In this document: positions 60,547 to 64,000 of the stretch, piece after piece
Position numbering within the stretch: position 1 is the first letter of the stretch
Layout of the letters: every line of letters begins with the position of its first letter
NCBI RefSeq assembly: GCF_004348685.1
Contig: NZ_SMKO01000003.1
Coordinates: 1-64,000, forward strand
Length of the DNA: 64,000 nt
Origin: Nonomuraea deserti
GTDB taxonomy: Bacteria > Actinomycetota > Actinomycetes > Streptosporangiales > Streptosporangiaceae
Direction of reading: 5' to 3'
Notes under the pieces: model-generated
Told to the model about the DNA's origin: nothing
Databases searched by the model: none
Seen by the model: the letters and a program-made list of their open reading frames with translations, nothing else
Position numbers and translations under genes: made by a program

Positions 60547-60769
60547 GGCTGAAACCCCCTTGGATACTGGCTTCGACGCTAATCAGCCAGGTCAGGGGCC
60601 GGAATGAGGGTGAGGGCACGGCAGGGGTGTACTTAGGTGCACTGTTCGGCGCGGCGGCGGGTCAGGAGCCGGTGCTGCCGAGGCTGATGAACCATTCCGC
60701 GGGACGCGCACCAGGCCGGGCGACCGTGGCACGACGGCGAGGTAGATCCCGGCCGTCCTGTGGCCGGCC
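60547..60769. other. Gene-poor stretch upstream of the DUF418 gene
   Basis: Contains the DUF418 promoter region near 60547-60620. Beyond that I see no frame with gene-like codon use until the hypothetical frame ending at 60770. Confidence 0.5.
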
Positions 60770-61036
60770 TTACGGGCGTAGCCGGGCGGAGCGGTCCTGG
60801 CCGAACGCGGCCTGCAGGCGGGCGTGGGCCTGGGCGATCCCCCGAGGCGAGGCGATGAGGGCAGCGCCGTCGTCCGGTGCGAGCGCGGTGGCCATGCCGT
60901 TCCCGTCGCGGGCGACGGCGGGCGGCCGCGACCTGGCCGAGGTGACGGACATGAGGGTCATGCACCAGCCGTCCTGCGTCTTCTTGGAGACCGCATGCGA
61001 CCAGGAGGTGCCGCCCTCGCGGCGGAACCCGGCCAT
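60770..61036 (-). CDS. Hypothetical protein, possibly N-terminally truncated
   Basis: 88 residues with strong G/C third positions (about nine in ten), so it is or was coding. It has EGGTSWSHAVSKKTQDGWCM and ALIASPRGIAQAHARLQAAF. There is no ribosome-binding site at ATG 61036, and the frame stays open for another 75 bases upstream with poorer codon use, ending near other gene remnants. I do not recognise a family; a truncated or decayed gene is as likely as an intact one. Confidence 0.35.
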   Translation of the reverse strand: MAGFRREGGTSWSHAVSKKTQDGWCMTLMSVTSARSRPPAVARDGNGMATALAPDDGAALIASPRGIAQAHARLQAAFGQDRSARLRP

Positions 61037-61075
61037 GAACCACGGCGCGTCATCGCCGGCGTCTGCCTGTTCTGA

Positions 61076-61171
61076 GGTGCCTCCAACTACGCCAGTGTCC
61101 TCGGCGCCTCCCTAGCGCAGCAGACCGTGGTCACCGACCTGACGCTCGAGGGGAACCCCGTCTGCTCGTAG
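61076..61171 (+). pseudogene. 3' remnant of an unknown gene
   Basis: A short frame with coding-like third positions reads GASNYASVLGASLAQQTVVT then DLTLEGNPVCS and a stop; an in-frame TGA precedes it and there is no start. It appears to be the tail of a lost protein. Confidence 0.35.
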
Positions 61172-61215
61172 CGGAACCTGGGCAACAGTCCACCTAGCTG
61201 CGGCATTGCCTCCGC

Positions 61216-61961
61216 ATGGCGATGTTTTCCCTTCAGGCCAATGCCGCTGACGTCGAGTCCTGGACCAACCTGGCGCGACGGTGCGAGAGTGCCGGTTTCG
61301 ATGCTTTGCTTGCCGCCGATCATCCGGGCGTCACCGCCTCACCGTTCGTCGCGCTTGCGGCGGCGGCACCGGTCACTTCGGTGATCGGTCTTGGATCGTA
61401 TGTCTCGAACGCGGGCGTGCGGGAGCCGCTCTTGCTGGCCGCGGATGCCGCCACGCTGGATGTGTTGTCCGGCGGGCGGGCCCGGCTTGGACTGGGCGCG
61501 GGTCATACTCCCGGTGAGTGGGACGCGGTGGGTCGGAGCCGTCCCGATGTCGGAGGCAGGGTGCGGAGGTGCGTGGCCGTGGCCGAGGCTGTCCGCGCGT
61601 TGCTCGACGGTGAGGAGATCGATGTAGACACATCCGAGTTGGTAGCCCGCTCTGCTCGGTTGAGCAGTCCGATGCCTGTTCAGACGAGGATTCCCTTGAC
61701 CCTCGGGGGCAGCAACTCGCGACTCCTGCGCTGGGCTGGTGCGCACGCCGACGTGGTCGGCCTCACCGGCTTCGGGCGCACCCTTGCCGATGGGCACAAC
61801 CTGAGACCGACCTGCTGGCCTCGCCCTTCATCCTCGCAGGGACGGAGGAGGAGATCCTTTCCTCCGTCCAAGAACACGAAAGGCGGTGGGGCATCACCCG
61901 CTATGTGGACCGCGTGGATGCGCTGGACGGGTTGGCCTCGATCATGTCCAAGCTGAAGTAA
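61216..61961 (+). pseudogene. Luciferase-like (LLM, F420-type) oxidoreductase with internal deletion
   Basis: Residues 1-190 read as a normal LLM oxidoreductase: CESAGFDALLAADHPG, VIGLGSYVSNAGVREPLLLA, TLDVLSGGRARLGLGAGHTP, IPLTLGGSNSRLLRWAGAHA, DVVGLTGFGRTLADGH. At about 61800 the frame breaks. The family's usual C-terminus continues in another frame as DLLASPFILAGTEEEILSSV then [14 protein letters not shown] and ends at TAA 61961. Roughly 60-70 residues that normally lie between are absent, so a deletion whose length is not a multiple of three has inactivated it. Codon use is less GC-rich than its neighbours (GCTTTGCTT and similar), suggesting acquired DNA. Confidence 0.75.
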
Positions 61962-62030
61962 CCGCCAGCGTCACTGCACCCGGCCTTGGTCTGCCTGCCT
62001 CGACGCGCCTGAGACGTCTGGCTGGCGGTT

Positions 62031-62155
62031 CGGCGGAACACGGCGCGTCGGGCTTCATACTCTTCTCCTCCAGCCACGGCGCCTCCGACCTCACCACGCT
62101 GGCCCGCTGGGCCCAGGAGATCGCCCCGGCCATACGCGAAGCGATCGCGAAATAG
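62031..62155 (+). pseudogene. C-terminal fragment of a second LLM-type oxidoreductase
   Basis: The frame reads [20 protein letters not shown] then [20 protein letters not shown] and stops. The ending ([17 protein letters not shown]) is typical of the last strand-helix of LLM flavin/F420 enzymes. The frame extends upstream without family similarity. It lies 70 bp after the broken LLM gene. Confidence 0.45.
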
Positions 62156-62162
62156 CACGACC

Positions 62163-62479
62163 AGGGCCGCACACCAGCCGATGCGGCTGTAGAGCTGGAG
62201 GTAGCGGGCCAGGCGCTTTCCGATGCCGGGCATGCCGATGAGGATCAGACCGAGCTGGCTGCGGTCGTAGTGGTCGCGCGGTTGTTCCAGGCTGGGGTCT
62301 TGAGCCCGGTCGGCCTCGTCACTGATCAGCGTTCGGTGTACGAGCTGCTGCTGTGCGGCACGGCGCGGGCGCGCGGGTCCGTCGTGGTAGATGCGGATCT
62401 CGGCCATGTCCCGGGGGTCGTAGCGGATGACGACGTCTTTGCCGACGTAGGCGCGATGCCATAACGAACGGGTCGTCAC
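62163..62479 (-). mobile_element. Remnant of a Mu/Tn7-like transposase joined to its ATPase
   Basis: The minus-strand frame starts [20 protein letters not shown], the C-terminal beta-barrel of Mu/TniA-type transposases. It then jumps directly to ISDEADRAQ (the Walker B of the TniB/TnsC-like AAA partner) and [20 protein letters not shown] with [11 protein letters not shown]. The transposase end and the second half of the ATPase are fused, with everything between deleted. No ends or target duplication were found. It is a dead element. Confidence 0.65.
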
Positions 62480-62506
62480 CCCGAGCCCGAGCCCGCGCCT
62501 CGGAGG

Positions 62507-62576
62507 CGGCGATCCCGAGACGGCGATCCCGAGACGGCGATCCCGAGACGGCGATCCCGAGACGGCGATCCCGAGA
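62507..62576. repeat. Five perfect tandem copies of a 14-bp unit
   Basis: CGGCGATCCCGAGA at 62507, 62521, 62535, 62549 and 62563, followed by CGGC. It lies between the transposase remnant and the PCD/VOC gene. No spacers, so not CRISPR. Confidence 0.95.
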
Positions 62577-62624
62577 CGGCGGGCCGGTCTTCCTCATCCG
62601 CGGGCGGTACGCCAGCATGAACCC

Positions 62625-63278
62625 ATGACCAAGCTCACTGGACAGCAGATCGCCGACGAGGCGCTGGACGGGTGGGTTCTCCTGCTCGGCGGCCTGCACA
62701 CCCGCATCAGGACGGGGAACTTCGCGACCGGGCTCTCCGTCGTCGACGCCATCGGCGCGGCGGCCGAGGAGATGGACCACCATCCCGATCTCGACCTGCG
62801 CTACACCCACGTCGACGTCCGGCTCAGCAGCCATGACGAGCGCGGGGTCACCGACCGCGACATCCGGCTGGCTCGTACGATCTCCCGGATCGCCGCCGAC
62901 ACCGGCGTGGAGCTGGAGAGCGCGAGCGTCTCCCGCATGGAGCTCGCCCTCGACACCCCGTCCCACGAGCGGATCCTGCCGTTCTGGGGTGCCGTGCTGG
63001 CCATGAAGGACCAGTCGGAGGCCGGGGTCGACGACGAGGTGCGCGACCCGTACGACGCGCTGCCGGCGCTCTGGTTCCAGAAGTCCGGCAGCGAGGAGCC
63101 CCGCCAGCACTGGCACCTCGACGTGTGGGTGGATCCCGAGCAGGTGCGGCCGCGCATCGACGCCGCGCTCGCCGCCGGCGGCACGCTCGTGGACGACGAG
63201 GGGGCGCCGAGCTTCTGGGTGCTGGCCGACCCCGAGGGCAACCGGGTCTGCCTGTGCACCTGGCAGGATCGCGGCTGA
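62625..63278 (+). CDS. Pterin-4a-carbinolamine dehydratase/VOC fusion protein
   Basis: 217 residues. Residues 1-95 follow the PCD (DCoH) fold: LTGQQIADEALDGWVLLLGG, EMDHHPDLDLRYTHVDVRLS with the HHP active-site motif, then GVTDRDIRLARTISRIA. Residues 100-217 are a glyoxalase-like VOC domain (MELALDTPSHERILPFWGAV, HWHLDVWVDPEQVRPRIDAA and DPEGNRVCLCTWQ). The PCD half normally dehydrates 4a-hydroxytetrahydropterin; here the motif is close to intact (the usual Trp after HHP is Leu). No aromatic amino acid hydroxylase is adjacent. The reaction of the fusion is unknown. Confidence 0.82.
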   Translation: MTKLTGQQIADEALDGWVLLLGGLHTRIRTGNFATGLSVVDAIGAAAEEMDHHPDLDLRYTHVDVRLSSHDERGVTDRDIRLARTISRIAADTGVELESASVSRMELALDTPSHERILPFWGAVLAMKDQSEAGVDDEVRDPYDALPALWFQKSGSEEPRQHWHLDVWVDPEQVRPRIDAALAAGGTLVDDEGAPSFWVLADPEGNRVCLCTWQDRG

Positions 63279-63326
63279 CCGCGTCTCGCCGGATAGAGGT
63301 GAGGGCGGTGGGGTAGCAGTGACCTC

Positions 63327-63758
63327 ATGACAGAACGTGTGCCCGACCCCGCTCACCGCCGCCCAGCGGGGCTGGACGACGTCACCGTCGAGGCGCTGGG
63401 CGGCTTCAGCGAGGCTCTGGAGATGATCCACCGGGCCAGAGGCCATCTGTACGCCATGCACCAGCTCACGGGCAGCGCCGATTTCGCGCTGGACCGGGTG
63501 GTGGAGCTGCTGCGCCAGGGCGGGCACGACGCGTGGGCCGACCGGATCGAGCGCGAGCTGATCGGCCGTAACGTCCTCGCCGGCCGGTGGACGTTCCAGC
63601 TCGTGGAGGAGTACGACGACGGCTACTACCGCGAGTTCCAGGGCCTCGAACGCGAGATCCGCGAGGAACTGGCCGGGGGGCGCCGCCACCTGCACGAGGC
63701 GGAGCTGAAGCAGCGCCGCCGCACCCCCGGCCGCCCTGGCCACGAGACGGCACCCTGA
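63327..63758 (+). CDS. Conserved hypothetical helical protein
   Basis: 143 residues, mostly helical and charged. Core segments are GGFSEALEMIHRARGHLYAM, DRVVELLRQGGHDAWADRIE and RELIGRNVLAGRWTFQLVEE, followed by YDDGYYREFQGLEREIREEL and a basic tail. No membrane segment, signal peptide or Cys. The ATG at 63327 gives a start 48 bp after the PCD/VOC stop. I know it only as a hypothetical protein seen in actinomycetes; function is not assigned. Confidence 0.65.
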   Translation: MTERVPDPAHRRPAGLDDVTVEALGGFSEALEMIHRARGHLYAMHQLTGSADFALDRVVELLRQGGHDAWADRIERELIGRNVLAGRWTFQLVEEYDDGYYREFQGLEREIREELAGGRRHLHEAELKQRRRTPGRPGHETAP

Positions 63759-63958
63759 GCCGTCGAGAACCGACGAGCGCCCCTGGCCGGCGCCGGCGCG
63801 CGTCGTCTTCCCCACCGGGTGGGCTTCCTGCTGATCCCCCGAGCGAGCTACCCCGGCTGCCCACTCCAGCGTGATGATCTCAGCTGGTCTCCCGCCGTAG
63901 CGTCCTTGGCGTGGCCGCGGCGGGGTGCCGCGGGGCCGTGAGGGCGGAGGTCAGTTCG

Positions 63959-64000
63959 ATGGAGACGGACGTGCGGGTGCTTCCCGTGGCGGAGGCCAGG
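63959..64000 (+). CDS. Start of a gene running off the window
   Basis: ATG 63959 follows GCGGAGG eight bases upstream; the 14 visible codons read METDVRVLPVAEAR. Too short to assign. The 200-bp gap before it (63759-63958) holds no gene and presumably its promoter. Confidence 0.5.
   Translation, partial: METDVRVLPVAEAR

Overview
The window is very GC-rich, with codon third positions almost always G or C, many GTG and some TTG starts, and many 4-base GTGA/ATGA stop-start overlaps. It carries F420-type oxidoreductases, an AfsR/SARP-type regulator, a DsbA-like protein of the mycothiol nitroreductase type and large secreted glycosidases. This points to a filamentous actinomycete chromosome, probably of the Streptosporangiales/Streptomycetales type; the genus is inference. 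No rRNA, tRNA, CRISPR array or intact transposon was seen.

Layout. 1-5.6 kb: an AAA+ ATPase cut by the window edge and translationally coupled to a TPR membrane protein, an aldo/keto reductase facing its likely LysR regulator, an EF-hand protein and a PucR/CdaR-type regulator. 5.6-14 kb: an F420/flavin enzyme of the PPOX fold, a nucleoside hydrolase, a GH13 enzyme, a short-form cytochrome bd oxidase (cydAB), a two-component system and an acyl desaturase. 14-26 kb: a kinase-like phosphotransferase, two FAD monooxygenases (one beside a SARP regulator and an 11-bp repeat array, one facing a TetR gene across paired operators), a stand-alone KAS III, and a run of small stress/accessory genes ending in an alpha/beta hydrolase with a leaderless-type promoter.

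26-39 kb is a plant-polysaccharide locus. Two LacI regulators flank a sugar ABC importer operon (lipoprotein plus two permeases, no ATPase) that continues into a GH127 beta-L-arabinofuranosidase and a 1331-residue secreted multidomain protein. A GH5 mannanase with Fn3 and CBM2 faces it. Operator-like palindromes recur at sites that tie these units together. 39-45.5 kb: a TetR gene facing a three-subunit molybdenum aldehyde oxidoreductase (PaoABC-like), an NTF2-fold protein and an anion permease. 45.5-59 kb: a DsbA-like nitroreductase, an AI-2E exporter, a 1334-residue subtilase with kelch repeats, an Hsp20/stress-protein pair, a heterodimeric ABC exporter with one degenerate ATP site, a GAF-PP2C phosphatase and a cold-shock gene with a structured leader.

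59-64 kb: a DUF418 membrane protein, then about 2 kb of decayed genes (two truncated luciferase-like oxidoreductases and a transposase/ATPase remnant), a pterin-dehydratase/VOC fusion and a conserved hypothetical. Short tandem repeats (11, 12, 14, 20 and 30 bp) are unusually common, both in frame inside proteins and between genes.
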